42,053 nt of DNA from a virus: IMG/VR virus record IMGVR_UViG_3300021092_000080, positions 1 to 42,053 of that record. One strand, 5' to 3'. The number at the start of each line of letters is the position of its first letter. Within the stretch, counting starts at the first letter, position 1. Both the position numbers and the translations under genes were made by a program. Below the pieces are notes generated by a model that worked only from the letters and a program-made list of their open reading frames with translations, did not search any database and was not told the origin of the DNA. This document shows positions 22,333-30,389 of the stretch, in pieces.

Positions 22333-24061
22333 AGCTGCCCGAGTAAGTCAGTTCTTGCGCAAGGTGGTCAAACGTCCTATAGAGCAAGGGCGTTATGTTT
22401 AGCCGAGGATCAGCCGCAAGCGGTTGATTCGGCGCAAGTGGATGTGGCGCTTGCAACATCTGATTTAATAATACTAGAAATTGTTGAAACGCGCCTTGTG
22501 TTTGTTGAATCATTCGGAAGGGAAATCCCTTCAACATTTCGGCTCGTTCAGAATCGGTTTTATCGGGGAAGAGATACTTAAGAGCTTCGACGCTATCCAC
22601 GCCGAGTTCTTGTAAGTTCCGAACGACGATAGATTTTTGGTTTACGTCATACGCCGTATCTTCGTAAACGTCTCCTTGGAAGCGATACGAAACGTCGCGA
22701 TCACCGTTAGGCGGTAAACCAAAAACACCCCGTGGGACCTTATTTTCTTGTAACGCAACCTGCATCGCAGCAGTTACGTCACTTTCGTACTTGGCTAGCT
22801 TTTTCTGATAACGAGCTAAGGCTTCTTCCGTTTGTTCCTTAGGTTCTTTAGGGGGCTCAAGCCCCATAACCTGAATGAAGCTTTCGCGGAAAACTTGCTC
22901 TTGATGATAGAGAATCATCTCAAGCAAACGACAGAAACCGTAGGTCAAGAAGCTCTTGTTCTTGCGCAGAGCCGTGGCCTGAGCCCGACCCATAAGACCT
23001 TTGATTTCGGTTGCGGTAGCGCCGGCAGAAATAGATATTTCGTCAACGCCGCCCAAAGCTGTACGAATTTCTTCCCGCAGTAACAAAGCGTAACGGTTCA
23101 TATCCCCGTTAACCGGGTCGGGCGTCATATAGCCCACGCGGTCAGACGGTTCGACGTTGGCAATAACCCGAGGAACTCTCAGGCCGCCAAGCATCGCAGA
23201 TGAACCAAACGGTTCCGACACTCGGGTCGACGGAGTATCGCGTCCGGCAAAACCGCTTTGACTACTAATAGTCGGACGGAATGTACGATCCGCATCCGAA
23301 GCTTCGACCAGATCGCTTCGAGGACGCGAACTGATCAGCGTGGGATTACCAAAGAACTCAATATTCTTAGCGATATTTTTCATCATGCTGTCGTGCAGCA
23401 CGATTTGCTCCATGAAGGGCTCAAACTCGCCTTCGCCCTCAGTACCGCTGCTATTGGGTTTGTTTAAAACCTCAACCGCAGGAATAAAACCTAATTCATT
23501 AACGCGACTGTTCCTAGGAGTCAGAACAGTGCCGGGTTCTAACTCAAAACTAAGTTCACTATTAGATTCAAATTCATTGATTTTGTCTGCAGTTATAGAA
23601 ATGCGGACGTAGCGCTTATTTTGTCCGTAGGTATCCGCAGGCAAACCTAAAGTCGAATTTCGGACTTTATAGCTATATAAAATGACGACTTCTTCGATTT
23701 CACCGTTGATATCGTGATAAACCCGGTATTGATTTTTCGCAAAGAAATAAATTTGATACTTCAGCTTCTGATCCGGACGAAAATAGAACAGCCCACACCC
23801 ATCGATCAAAAAATTACGGATAATCGCTGGAAAGCGAATATCCATCCGGTTGAGACTAATTAAAGAGTCAATAAATTTGCTTCTTGACTTATAAGTATCC
23901 TGCTCACAGTAAAAAAACAGCCCTTTTTTGATCATAAGCAGCGTCATCTGCTGCAAATGACTCAAAACGACCATCGTGGCAGATTGCTTACTGCGATCCT
24001 GCGTCCGAGAAGCTTCGAGAATCTCGTTAAAACGCTGACGAACGCCTAATGAATCTGCCAT
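21827..24061 (-). CDS. Portal protein
   Basis: 744 residues. The N-terminal two-thirds has the portal pattern: ILEASRTQDRSKQSATMVVL, FIDSLISLNRMDIRFPAIIR, DGCGLFYFRPDQKLKYQIYF, a clip/wing stretch VLHDSMMKNIAKNIEFFG, and a crown-like helix RYALLLREEIRTALGG. The C-terminal 190 residues are Pro/Gly-rich, end SSGPKRGNRRRR and overlap the scaffold gene in another frame. The portal forms the dodecameric DNA channel and binds TerL, encoded about 3.6 kb upstream in this block. The family is inferred from size, order and these helices. Confidence 0.8.
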   Translation of the reverse strand: MADSLGVRQRFNEILEASRTQDRSKQSATMVVLSHLQQMTLLMIKKGLFFYCEQDTYKSRSKFIDSLISLNRMDIRFPAIIRNFLIDGCGLFYFRPDQKLKYQIYFFAKNQYRVYHDINGEIEEVVILYSYKVRNSTLGLPADTYGQNKRYVRISITADKINEFESNSELSFELEPGTVLTPRNSRVNELGFIPAVEVLNKPNSSGTEGEGEFEPFMEQIVLHDSMMKNIAKNIEFFGNPTLISSRPRSDLVEASDADRTFRPTISSQSGFAGRDTPSTRVSEPFGSSAMLGGLRVPRVIANVEPSDRVGYMTPDPVNGDMNRYALLLREEIRTALGGVDEISISAGATATEIKGLMGRAQATALRKNKSFLTYGFCRLLEMILYHQEQVFRESFIQVMGLEPPKEPKEQTEEALARYQKKLAKYESDVTAAMQVALQENKVPRGVFGLPPNGDRDVSYRFQGDVYEDTAYDVNQKSIVVRNLQELGVDSVEALKYLFPDKTDSERAEMLKGFPFRMIQQTQGAFQQFLVLLNQMLQAPHPLAPNQPLAADPRLNITPLLYRTFDHLAQELTYSGSYEPADPSFDPEPGLPGGSSPAGGALGGPGLYSLPPVGSNYPGGTFGNYAASAVAGGTGYGPFYQQPVQPVSVNVLPVQPLGGGNGQPGAGGFAPLPVPQPDSTVSAVPDGAAGYSTVQSEFTGPTVSLPSAYGSADLVQQRLYNPDFLSDFYGAATSSGPKRGNRRRR

Positions 24062-24092
24062 GGCCTTATTCTCCGATTTTTAAGGCCGAAAA

Positions 24093-24266
24093 TCAAGCTT
24101 CGGCGCCTTTCTCTTCAGCTTTACGCTTCATTTTGGCTTTCTGAGCCTTCCGAAGCGCTTCTTTGCGCTTCATTTTGGAGTGCTCTTCCGATTTCTCACC
24201 GTGCTCGCCGCCTTTTTCCTTCGATTCAAAGTGCTTCCGGAGCGCTTCGGGCATTTTCTCAGCCAT
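24093..24266 (-). CDS. Small Lys/Glu-rich protein
   Basis: ATG at 24266 (MAEKMPEALRKHFESKEKGG) is preferred to a start 60 bases upstream, which would lie inside the glycosyltransferase gene. 57 residues, very charged, with KRKEALRKAQKAKMKRK near the end. MPEALRKHFE-type starts are common in small phage proteins of unknown function. Overlaps the end of the GT17-like gene by 8 bases. Confidence 0.6.
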   Translation of the reverse strand: MAEKMPEALRKHFESKEKGGEHGEKSEEHSKMKRKEALRKAQKAKMKRKAEEKGAEA

Positions 24267-25101
24267 TTGGTAAAAGATACTGGCGGACTCTCTCAAGTTT
24301 AAACAATTCTGACGGCAAAAGCTCATGCGGATAAGCTTCTAGGATGTGATCGCAGCGCCCCAGAGGGTCTGTACCGCCAGCTTTTGCTTTGTAGTTGTCT
24401 AAATGCGACAACATTTCGTCACTGTTAGCCGGAGCCACGGAGTTCGGGATGTCGTCGAAGCAATGGGAGAAGGAAGTGACTTTGCGCTTCATCCGATCCG
24501 CATCGCCCATCCAAGAAAAATGCCAACCAGCGTCGCAATCGCCCACAACGAGATCGTTGGGGTTCATCCGAATTTGAGAAGGAGTCTGCTCTAGATGCTC
24601 ATAGAGCACAACGGTGCCGCAGGTCCAGTTATTGGGAGCCTTGGAGTTATCGCCATGAGGATCTTTCACACGCAGATCAGCGCGCCCGTAAAACATCGGC
24701 ATTGACAGACGAACGCAGCGCGACGCGTCGGCTTTAGCGATTTCCACAGCCTCAAGGAGTTTCTCCGGCTTGGGAATTTCGTCTACGTCGCTGAAGAAAA
24801 ATACAGAGTCCGGGGGACACATCCGCATACCGACTCCAAGTGCGTCCCGTTGGGCGTATTCCCGAGACCAGGGAATAGAGCATTCTTCAGGCGTGGGCAG
24901 CTCGACGTGCAGTACCTGAAGCTTTTCCTCAGGCAATCCGAGTTCACGGATGGTGTCTACGCAAGTAAACGGTTTAGGGTCTCCACGGAACGTGCGGTTC
25001 CCATCGGTGATAATGAAACCGTCAACGACATCTTTAAGAATGTTGTAACGGAGCTCTAAGAGCTCCTTTTCGTCAAAATATAAAAAGCAATCAAACAGCA
25101 T
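24259..25101 (-). CDS. GT17-like glycosyltransferase
   Basis: 280 residues. The start MLFDCFLYFDEKELLELRYN and VVDGFIITDGNRTFRGDPKP match GT17 (beta-1,4-N-acetylglucosaminyltransferase-like) proteins, as do IPWSREYAQRDALGVGM and FFFSDVDEIPKPEKL (DVD at residues 105-107, the likely metal-binding motif). It lies between the portal and small virion genes, so it could modify a capsid protein or host surface sugar. The upstream region contains a TTAGCATACT motif also found before the other glycosyltransferase gene at 35386. Confidence 0.8.
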   Translation of the reverse strand: MLFDCFLYFDEKELLELRYNILKDVVDGFIITDGNRTFRGDPKPFTCVDTIRELGLPEEKLQVLHVELPTPEECSIPWSREYAQRDALGVGMRMCPPDSVFFFSDVDEIPKPEKLLEAVEIAKADASRCVRLSMPMFYGRADLRVKDPHGDNSKAPNNWTCGTVVLYEHLEQTPSQIRMNPNDLVVGDCDAGWHFSWMGDADRMKRKVTSFSHCFDDIPNSVAPANSDEMLSHLDNYKAKAGGTDPLGRCDHILEAYPHELLPSELFKLERVRQYLLPNG

Positions 25102-25126
25102 CTGGAGCTAAAAAGCTGCCAGTATG

Positions 25127-25453
25127 CTAACTCTTAATGGCGGTGTTGTAACCCCCACCCGCGCGAATCACTAAAGAGCCGTTCGAAGGGCGGCGACGCT
25201 CACGAGCAGCGCTCAAAAGATCTTGCTTAAGGCTTTCTAAGTCAGGTGCAGGTCCCTGATCCTCACCATAAGGACCAGACTTAGGGGGAACAGCACCCTG
25301 CATGTACGAAGCATCGTACCCGGCGTCGTAGCGAGTATCATCCATACCCGTGCCTTGGATACGCTCCTGCATCTGCGAAGCGCGCTCCATATCGTTAAAA
25401 GCAGCGCCGAAAAATTCGCTTGCTCGACCGAAGGGGCTAGATGGGCGCATCAT
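25127..25453 (-). CDS. Hypothetical virion-block protein
   Basis: 108 residues starting MMRPSSPFGRASEFFGAAFN, with many charged residues and Tyr-rich DDTRYDAGYDASYMQG, and ending GGGYNTAIKS. No motif recognised. Overlaps the upstream 25450 gene by four bases (ATGA type). Function unknown. Confidence 0.6.
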   Translation of the reverse strand: MMRPSSPFGRASEFFGAAFNDMERASQMQERIQGTGMDDTRYDAGYDASYMQGAVPPKSGPYGEDQGPAPDLESLKQDLLSAARERRRPSNGSLVIRAGGGYNTAIKS

Positions 25454-25665
25454 GAGCTTTTACGTTTAATATACTCGGAAGCTTTACGTCTAGCTTCCCG
25501 AGCTTTTTCAGTATTAGGAACCTGAGTATTAACAGGTTTATCTCCACGCGTGGCAGCTTTTTTACGCTCGTCGGTAGCGCGACGTTCCTCTGGACTTAAA
25601 GCTGCCCAAGCTGCCCGAGGAAGATAACGTTCAGTTCTTCCTTTTTCACGAGCTATGTCAGCCAT
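25450..25665 (-). CDS. Small basic phage protein
   Basis: 71 residues, Arg/Lys-rich: MADIAREKGRTERYLPRAAW, then ALSPEERRATDERKKAATRG, ending ASEYIKRKSS. The RYLPRAAWxALSPxERRATDxxK pattern recurs in small phage proteins, but no function is known to me. Overlaps the upstream 25658 gene by 8 bases. Confidence 0.65.
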   Translation of the reverse strand: MADIAREKGRTERYLPRAAWAALSPEERRATDERKKAATRGDKPVNTQVPNTEKAREARRKASEYIKRKSS

Positions 25666-25879
25666 AAAGATTGCCCGCCATTAGGGCTCTATCCGTTAAA
25701 GGTTTAGCTAACAAAGCATCTTTCGTGTAATCAACTAAACCGCTCATAATCGAAGTTTGAGTCGGTGTTGTAGCTGAGCTCAACCACGAAGCAAAATCTT
25801 TGGCTTCAGGAAGAGCTCGTTCCCGAAATGTTGAGCCTCCGCTTAAAGCGGTAATTAAATCCGACGCCGAATAGTTCAT
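25658..25879 (-). CDS. Hypothetical protein
   Basis: 73 residues starting MNYSASDLITALSGGSTFRE and ending RALMAGNLYG. Mainly helical, no motif. Overlaps the next upstream gene by four bases. Part of a run of small genes between the GT17-like gene and DUF3310. Confidence 0.55.
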   Translation of the reverse strand: MNYSASDLITALSGGSTFRERALPEAKDFASWLSSATTPTQTSIMSGLVDYTKDALLAKPLTDRALMAGNLYG

Positions 25880-26109
25880 TTTTTATCTTTCGATTTTTCG
25901 TACTCTTCGCGAGTTTGCCAATCTTCCTTACCCCAACGGGTAAGACGGTTCTCCGAAGATTTTTTACCTTCGTAAGATCCACCCATTTCTTTATAGTACT
26001 TAGTCGCTAGCTGCATCGCACGAGCGCTGTGGCCACCGAGTTTTTTGCGGGCTTTTGCTTTAGCGCGAGCCCATTTCTCAGGGTCTCTTTTTTTAGCAAT
26101 CTCAGCCAT
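25876..26109 (-). CDS. DUF5872-like small protein
   Basis: 77 residues. MAEIAKKRDPEKWARAKAKA, then LGGHSARAMQLATKYYKEMG and SYEGKKSSENRLTRWGKEDW match a conserved phage/virus small-protein family (DUF5872 as I know it): DPxxWxxxKxxxK, a WSARxxQLAxxxYKxxGG segment, and a KSxxNxLxxWxxExW ending. It is basic and probably nucleic-acid-associated. Function unknown. Confidence 0.6.
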   Translation of the reverse strand: MAEIAKKRDPEKWARAKAKARKKLGGHSARAMQLATKYYKEMGGSYEGKKSSENRLTRWGKEDWQTREEYEKSKDKK

Positions 26110-26111
26110 GA

Positions 26112-26396
26112 TTAGTACAGTACGTAGCAGTGATCAATAGTCGAGGTGCCACTAATTTGAGTAATCGATATTGGCAACAAAACGTCCGTACGGATGTGGT
26201 TAAATGTAATAGGCGATTTAGAGTCCGCCAATAACACAACTAAAGTTTTGTCCGTGTTCTTGTTTGCATTCTCAACATAAACTGCACGACAAGCAGCAAA
26301 GTTGACGTTAGCTCCCGATGCGTTTACAAGGAAACCACTGGTATAAGGCAGCGAAGCTGTCTGCCCGTAAACACCCCCAAACGCTCTAACGTCCAT
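26112..26396 (-). CDS. Small beta-rich virion-type protein
   Basis: 94 residues starting MDVRAFGGVYGQTASLPYTS and ending TSTIDHCYVLY. Beta-rich with a SGFLVNASGANVNFAACRAV stretch. It resembles small capsid-associated proteins in composition. Close spacing with both neighbours (2 bases on each side) places it in the same transcription unit. Confidence 0.6.
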   Translation of the reverse strand: MDVRAFGGVYGQTASLPYTSGFLVNASGANVNFAACRAVYVENANKNTDKTLVVLLADSKSPITFNHIRTDVLLPISITQISGTSTIDHCYVLY

Positions 26397-26398
26397 AT

Positions 26399-26704
26399 TT
26401 AATCCAGTGTCTCTATCAGTTTAACCAAATATTCGACAGCTTTTTCCAAATCTTGTTTTCCGTTTTTTTCTTCCCACCGCCATAGATATTTTTGCGCACA
26501 GCCCTCTAGGTAACCTTGGTATTTAACCAAACCCATAGATGCGTTCTGTGCATCATAACATTCCAGACCTCCTTTTTTGTAATAAGAAGGGCGGACTGCA
26601 GGATCCTCACTCCGCAACGTTAAACCACCAAATTGTGGCTCCGCGCTGCTCCAAAAATCGTCGAAGTCTGTAGGCGTCGCGTCGGTGTAGGGTTTGTCGC
26701 TCAT
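26399..26704 (-). CDS. DUF3310-family protein
   Basis: ATG at 26704 is preceded by GAAGG, an SD-like site, and is preferred to the more distant GTG/ATG options. The 101-residue product has the DUF3310 pattern: RPSYYKKGGLECYDAQNASM, GLVKYQGYLEGCAQKYLWRW and KNGKQDLEKAVEYLVKLIE. DUF3310 proteins are widespread in phages; some are annotated as nucleotide kinase-like, but the role is not settled. Here it lies next to packaging genes rather than replication genes. Confidence 0.75.
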   Translation of the reverse strand: MSDKPYTDATPTDFDDFWSSAEPQFGGLTLRSEDPAVRPSYYKKGGLECYDAQNASMGLVKYQGYLEGCAQKYLWRWEEKNGKQDLEKAVEYLVKLIETLD

Positions 26705-26765
26705 TTTTACCTTCAAAGTAGTAGCAGATGTGGACATACTCCGCACCGCGTGGGACCAATCTAGG

Positions 26766-27638
26766 CTACAAAATAAGCATCTCCTCTATACATAGTAAAT
26801 CTTTTTCGCGTTCTTTAAACTGTCTTGAGTATTTGTCATCGTCATGACAAATCAACCCACACTCTAGAATGCAATAACTGTCTTTACGTTTTACAACAGG
26901 CACACAACGTCTGTGCTCAAAGTTTATCGGTAAATATTCAAACGCTAATCCCATCGAACTACGGTCCGCAATTGGCCAATTTCTAATGCCCGTTTTGGCG
27001 TAACTTTTTTGAGGATCAAAGCTATCGGAGCGAATATATAGTTCTCCGTCTTGCTGATCTAAGATCATCCCGCAGTAATAAGGACTGCCTAATTGAATAA
27101 AGAAATCAATCTCATGATCAACAACAAGAATTTTTGGAACCGTGAATCCAATATTGTGCCAGACATTAGGAGTTTCTTTGGTTAAAAGCCATTTTTCATA
27201 GTTACCAATCGGGATTCGTTTCCCTTCAAAATTTTCATAAAGGGCAAACCCAGGCTCTAACCCATATCGGTTTAATACTGGTTTCCATTTTCTGTAATAG
27301 TCAAAATTATCTTTCCGAATTAAAACGTCATTTTCTTGATAAATGTAATAGTCCGCCGCGCGGTTCAAAATCGCTAAAGCTAAATCAGTTTTGTGTGCCC
27401 AGGTCAGATACCAACCCTCATACTCTGGACCGGCAACTTTAACCTCGACAGTAATATTTTTAAATTGCTCAAACAGCGTATCTAATGTCTCAATATTATC
27501 CTGAGCTTCATAATTTATATAAATATGTATATGAACGTCCTGTTTAAATTTATCGTACTCTGTTAAAACATTTAAAAGCGGGTTAATCCGCTCCAACGGA
27601 TTGTGAGCCGTAATCGCAACCCAGATTTTCTTAGTCAT
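26766..27638 (-). CDS. Glycosyltransferase-like protein (GT-A fold)
   Basis: ATG at 27638 lies 1 base after the terminase stop (a TTG 12 bases earlier is possible). The 290-residue product starts MTKKIWVAITAHNPLERINP and has a likely nucleotide-sugar fold: VHIHIYINYEAQDNIETLD, then AILNRAADYYIYQENDVLI, where END is a DXD-like metal motif. The C-terminal part is Cys-containing (YCILECGLICHDDDKY). The fold is inferred; sugar and acceptor are unknown. It is one of four glycosyltransferase-like genes in the window. Confidence 0.65.
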   Translation of the reverse strand: MTKKIWVAITAHNPLERINPLLNVLTEYDKFKQDVHIHIYINYEAQDNIETLDTLFEQFKNITVEVKVAGPEYEGWYLTWAHKTDLALAILNRAADYYIYQENDVLIRKDNFDYYRKWKPVLNRYGLEPGFALYENFEGKRIPIGNYEKWLLTKETPNVWHNIGFTVPKILVVDHEIDFFIQLGSPYYCGMILDQQDGELYIRSDSFDPQKSYAKTGIRNWPIADRSSMGLAFEYLPINFEHRRCVPVVKRKDSYCILECGLICHDDDKYSRQFKEREKDLLCIEEMLIL

Positions 27639-27639
27639 G

Positions 27640-29160
27640 TCAGTATTCAATGCTGAAGTTGCCTCGACGCTGTAAATACTGGATCAACCACGTGTAGGCG
27701 TCTAGCAGGTCGTCATGAGCTGTTGCGCCGACGTTGATCAACTGATCGAACAAAGCGTCGAATTTTCGGTATTTATTGAACACAATTTTCTTGTTTTCTA
27801 GCAAACCTAAAGTTCCGCGAAAACGAGCGATCTTGTCCCCTCTAAAACCTTTAACTTCATGAATATTTAAGTTACCTAAGCCGCGCTCATTTATCAGCAC
27901 TCGTCGAAGATCTGCCGCGAGAGATGCTTGATACGCCACGGATTCCACAACCAGCGTCACCGTGGAATAAGTCGGCATAAACTGATTGTCGTGCTGAGTG
28001 AGGATACCCCACTCCAAGAGCATGTCGCAGAGTAAATCAATTTTCTCCAGGTTTCCGATTGAGCGGCATTGGTGAGCGTCAATGATGTAGTATTTATCGC
28101 CTAAACGACCACCAAGAACAAAAGCTGTGTAATCGCTCGTTTCGTTTTTGCTAGCCGAAAGGTCAATACCGACTGCAAGTGAATCAAACTCGGTAACAAC
28201 TTCCCCTTTAACTAATAGATCTGGTGAAACAACCAGATCGGAAGTCATCACAGGTTGTTGCTGATACTGGAACGCAAACGCCACGGGGTCCAGTTCTTTC
28301 TGGGTTAATAAATACTGCGACGACCACTGCTCCGGCCAATAGCTCACGGGTCCTCCATTGTTGTCGTATGTAATAGCCTCTTGGGTCACCTGTTTCCACC
28401 CTTTCTCAGGCACAAACATTGTCTTGTGGATGTCTAACGGGTGGAATCGAGTTCCTAGGCAGATTGATCGGCCACCTTCAAACACAATCGGCGCAATAAC
28501 AGAAGACCAGTTGGTATTCATCTCGTCTCGAATCGCTGGGTTTTTAATATCTGCGCTGGATTTAATAGGGTCATCAACGACAACTAAGTGTGCGCGCTTA
28601 GACGTAATAGAACCACGCAGGCCCGCAGCACGCAGCGTAAACTCTTCGTCGCCAAGCCTGGGAATACCGGCGTAATCAAAATCAATCGACCAGCCGATGT
28701 CCGATTGCATCCCGGACTTCAACTGCACCCGGGGAAAAACTTTTCTAAATTCTGGAGAATCAATGAGCTGACGGATGATTCGGCTCTTAGGAATGGCCGT
28801 GGCGATGTTGTACGAAACATAAATAATCTGTAACGGCATCTTCGCCGTCGTGTGTTTTCCAATAATCCACGCGGTAAACATGTTGAGGCAGGTGCTCTTG
28901 GCGCTACCCCGTGGAGCCAAAATGTCTAAATTTGGTCCAGCAATATCAAGTAGATACTTATTGGACTCACCAGTGATCAGGTGCCGATGCCATTCCAGCA
29001 TGTGTTTTGCCGGAGGTTTATCGAGAAGCGTACAGAACGTATGAAAGTCATCTGCTGCTTTTTTGTATATCGTGTCGACGCCAGATCCAGTGTCCTCACT
29101 AGCACGTAGTGCACGCATTTGTGCTGCACGACGATACGCGGATGTTTCCCGGCTAGGCAT
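27640..29160 (-). CDS. terL: Terminase large subunit
   Basis: 506 residues. ATPase domain: Walker A APRGSAKST (82-90) and Walker B LVVVDD (192-197), with the coupling-type motif CLGTRF at 234-239. Nuclease domain (RNase H fold): D333 in AVGIDLSASK, E406 in LVVESVA and D483/D484 in AHDDLLDAYTW. It packages DNA into the prohead with the portal. The gene is at the upstream end of the minus-strand morphogenesis block, head-to-head with the plus-strand glycan genes at 29214. Both active sites look intact. Confidence 0.9.
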   Translation of the reverse strand: MPSRETSAYRRAAQMRALRASEDTGSGVDTIYKKAADDFHTFCTLLDKPPAKHMLEWHRHLITGESNKYLLDIAGPNLDILAPRGSAKSTCLNMFTAWIIGKHTTAKMPLQIIYVSYNIATAIPKSRIIRQLIDSPEFRKVFPRVQLKSGMQSDIGWSIDFDYAGIPRLGDEEFTLRAAGLRGSITSKRAHLVVVDDPIKSSADIKNPAIRDEMNTNWSSVIAPIVFEGGRSICLGTRFHPLDIHKTMFVPEKGWKQVTQEAITYDNNGGPVSYWPEQWSSQYLLTQKELDPVAFAFQYQQQPVMTSDLVVSPDLLVKGEVVTEFDSLAVGIDLSASKNETSDYTAFVLGGRLGDKYYIIDAHQCRSIGNLEKIDLLCDMLLEWGILTQHDNQFMPTYSTVTLVVESVAYQASLAADLRRVLINERGLGNLNIHEVKGFRGDKIARFRGTLGLLENKKIVFNKYRKFDALFDQLINVGATAHDDLLDAYTWLIQYLQRRGNFSIEY

Positions 29161-29169
29161 ATCACTAAG

Positions 29170-29198
29170 TTGACACTATCGCTATATTACTCGTATCT
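29170..29198 (+). promoter_or_regulatory. Putative sigma-70-type promoter for the glycan gene pair
   Basis: TTGACA (29170-29175), a 17-base spacer and GTATCT (29193-29198) lie in the 53-base gap between the divergent terL and GT4-like genes. The -35 is consensus; the -10 matches three of six positions. The GT4 start is about 16 bases downstream of the -10. Confidence 0.5.
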
Positions 29199-29213
29199 GA
29201 ACACCTTTCAGGA

Positions 29214-30386
29214 ATGGCCAAAATTCTTTGGTACGGTGATGCTTGCTGTAATACAGGGTTTGCCCGAGTAACACACAGTGTATTAGAGCAGCTGCAAAAA
29301 GAGCACGAGATCTATGTGCTCGCAATCAATTATTCTGGCGATCCTCATAACTACCCCTATACCGTTTACCCCGCGTCGAACGTCAACTGCGGAGACCGGT
29401 TTGGTATTCCACGGATTCCGGAAATTTTAGAAAAAGTAAAACCAGATATTTTTATCTGCCTACAAGATATTTGGGTTTGCAATCAGGTATGGGAGCGCTG
29501 CCAATTCCTTAAAGATTCCTTGAAATTTAAATTTATCTGCTATTTCCCTATCGACAGCGAGTCCTACATGCCGGACATGCTGCGCAATATCCCTGAGTGG
29601 GACATGGCCATCACGTTTACCATTGAGTGCGCTCAGCGAATTTTAAAACACGATATTAAACCTTCTCGTTTAGGTGTTCTTCCCCACGGGGTGGACATCG
29701 ACAAATTTATGCCCGGCTCTCGATCAGAAGCACGTAAAGCTTTTGGGTTGCCCGAAGATAAATTTATCGTTCTTAACGCCAATAGAAATCAGCCTCGTAA
29801 GCGCATTGATCTAACGATTAAAGCGTTCGCAAAATTTGCGGTCAATAAACCCGACACCATGCTGTACCTCCACATGGGGGCCAAGGATATGGGATGGGAC
29901 GTTATTCCGCTCTTTAAATACGAAATGCAAAAGCTGGGACTTGACGGAACCAACCGTCTGATCCTGACTTCGAACCAAATAAATTACTTAGACGCGCCGT
30001 CAGATGCCATGCTTAACCAGATTTACAACTGTTGTGACGTAGGTATAAATACAGCAGATGGTGAAGGCTGGGGTCTTGTTCCCTTCGAACACGCAAGCTG
30101 CAAAAAACCTCAGGTCGTACCCAACCACACGGCGTGTAGTGATATTTGGGAAGGCGCTGCTCAGCTTGTGGACATCGCTACGTGGTACGTCGATAAAGAT
30201 CTCGGCGTGGAGCGCGGCCTAATTGACGTAAACGATGCTGTTAAGAAATTAGACGAGCTCTATTACGACAAAAATATTTACGACGAAGTAGCCGAAGCAT
30301 GTTACACCGTAACCCGCCGTCCGGAATACCGCTGGCAAAGCGTAGCCGCTGGATTCTCTCACGCTATTAAAGACCTCACCGCTTGA
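29214..30386 (+). CDS. GT4-like glycosyltransferase
   Basis: 390 residues, GT-B fold. The start MAKILWYGDACCNTGFARVT has the GT4-type nucleotide-free loop pattern (GxxxxxTGFARV). LPHGVDIDKFMPGSRSEARK and NANRNQPRKRIDLTIKAF are typical, and the EX7E motif is present as E284 and E292 (GEGWGLVPFEHASCKKP). It forms a two-gene unit with the GH130-like gene, 3 bases apart. Sugar donor not determinable. Its strand is opposite to the terminase and virion genes around it. Confidence 0.85.
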   Translation: MAKILWYGDACCNTGFARVTHSVLEQLQKEHEIYVLAINYSGDPHNYPYTVYPASNVNCGDRFGIPRIPEILEKVKPDIFICLQDIWVCNQVWERCQFLKDSLKFKFICYFPIDSESYMPDMLRNIPEWDMAITFTIECAQRILKHDIKPSRLGVLPHGVDIDKFMPGSRSEARKAFGLPEDKFIVLNANRNQPRKRIDLTIKAFAKFAVNKPDTMLYLHMGAKDMGWDVIPLFKYEMQKLGLDGTNRLILTSNQINYLDAPSDAMLNQIYNCCDVGINTADGEGWGLVPFEHASCKKPQVVPNHTACSDIWEGAAQLVDIATWYVDKDLGVERGLIDVNDAVKKLDELYYDKNIYDEVAEACYTVTRRPEYRWQSVAAGFSHAIKDLTA

Positions 30387-30389
30387 TCC

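Noticed and set aside
22183-22581. A 132-residue Arg/Cys-rich frame on the plus strand in the portal/scaffold overlap
   Set aside because: Its composition follows from the Gly/Pro/Gln-rich coding on the other strand. A third overlapping gene there would need much stronger evidence.
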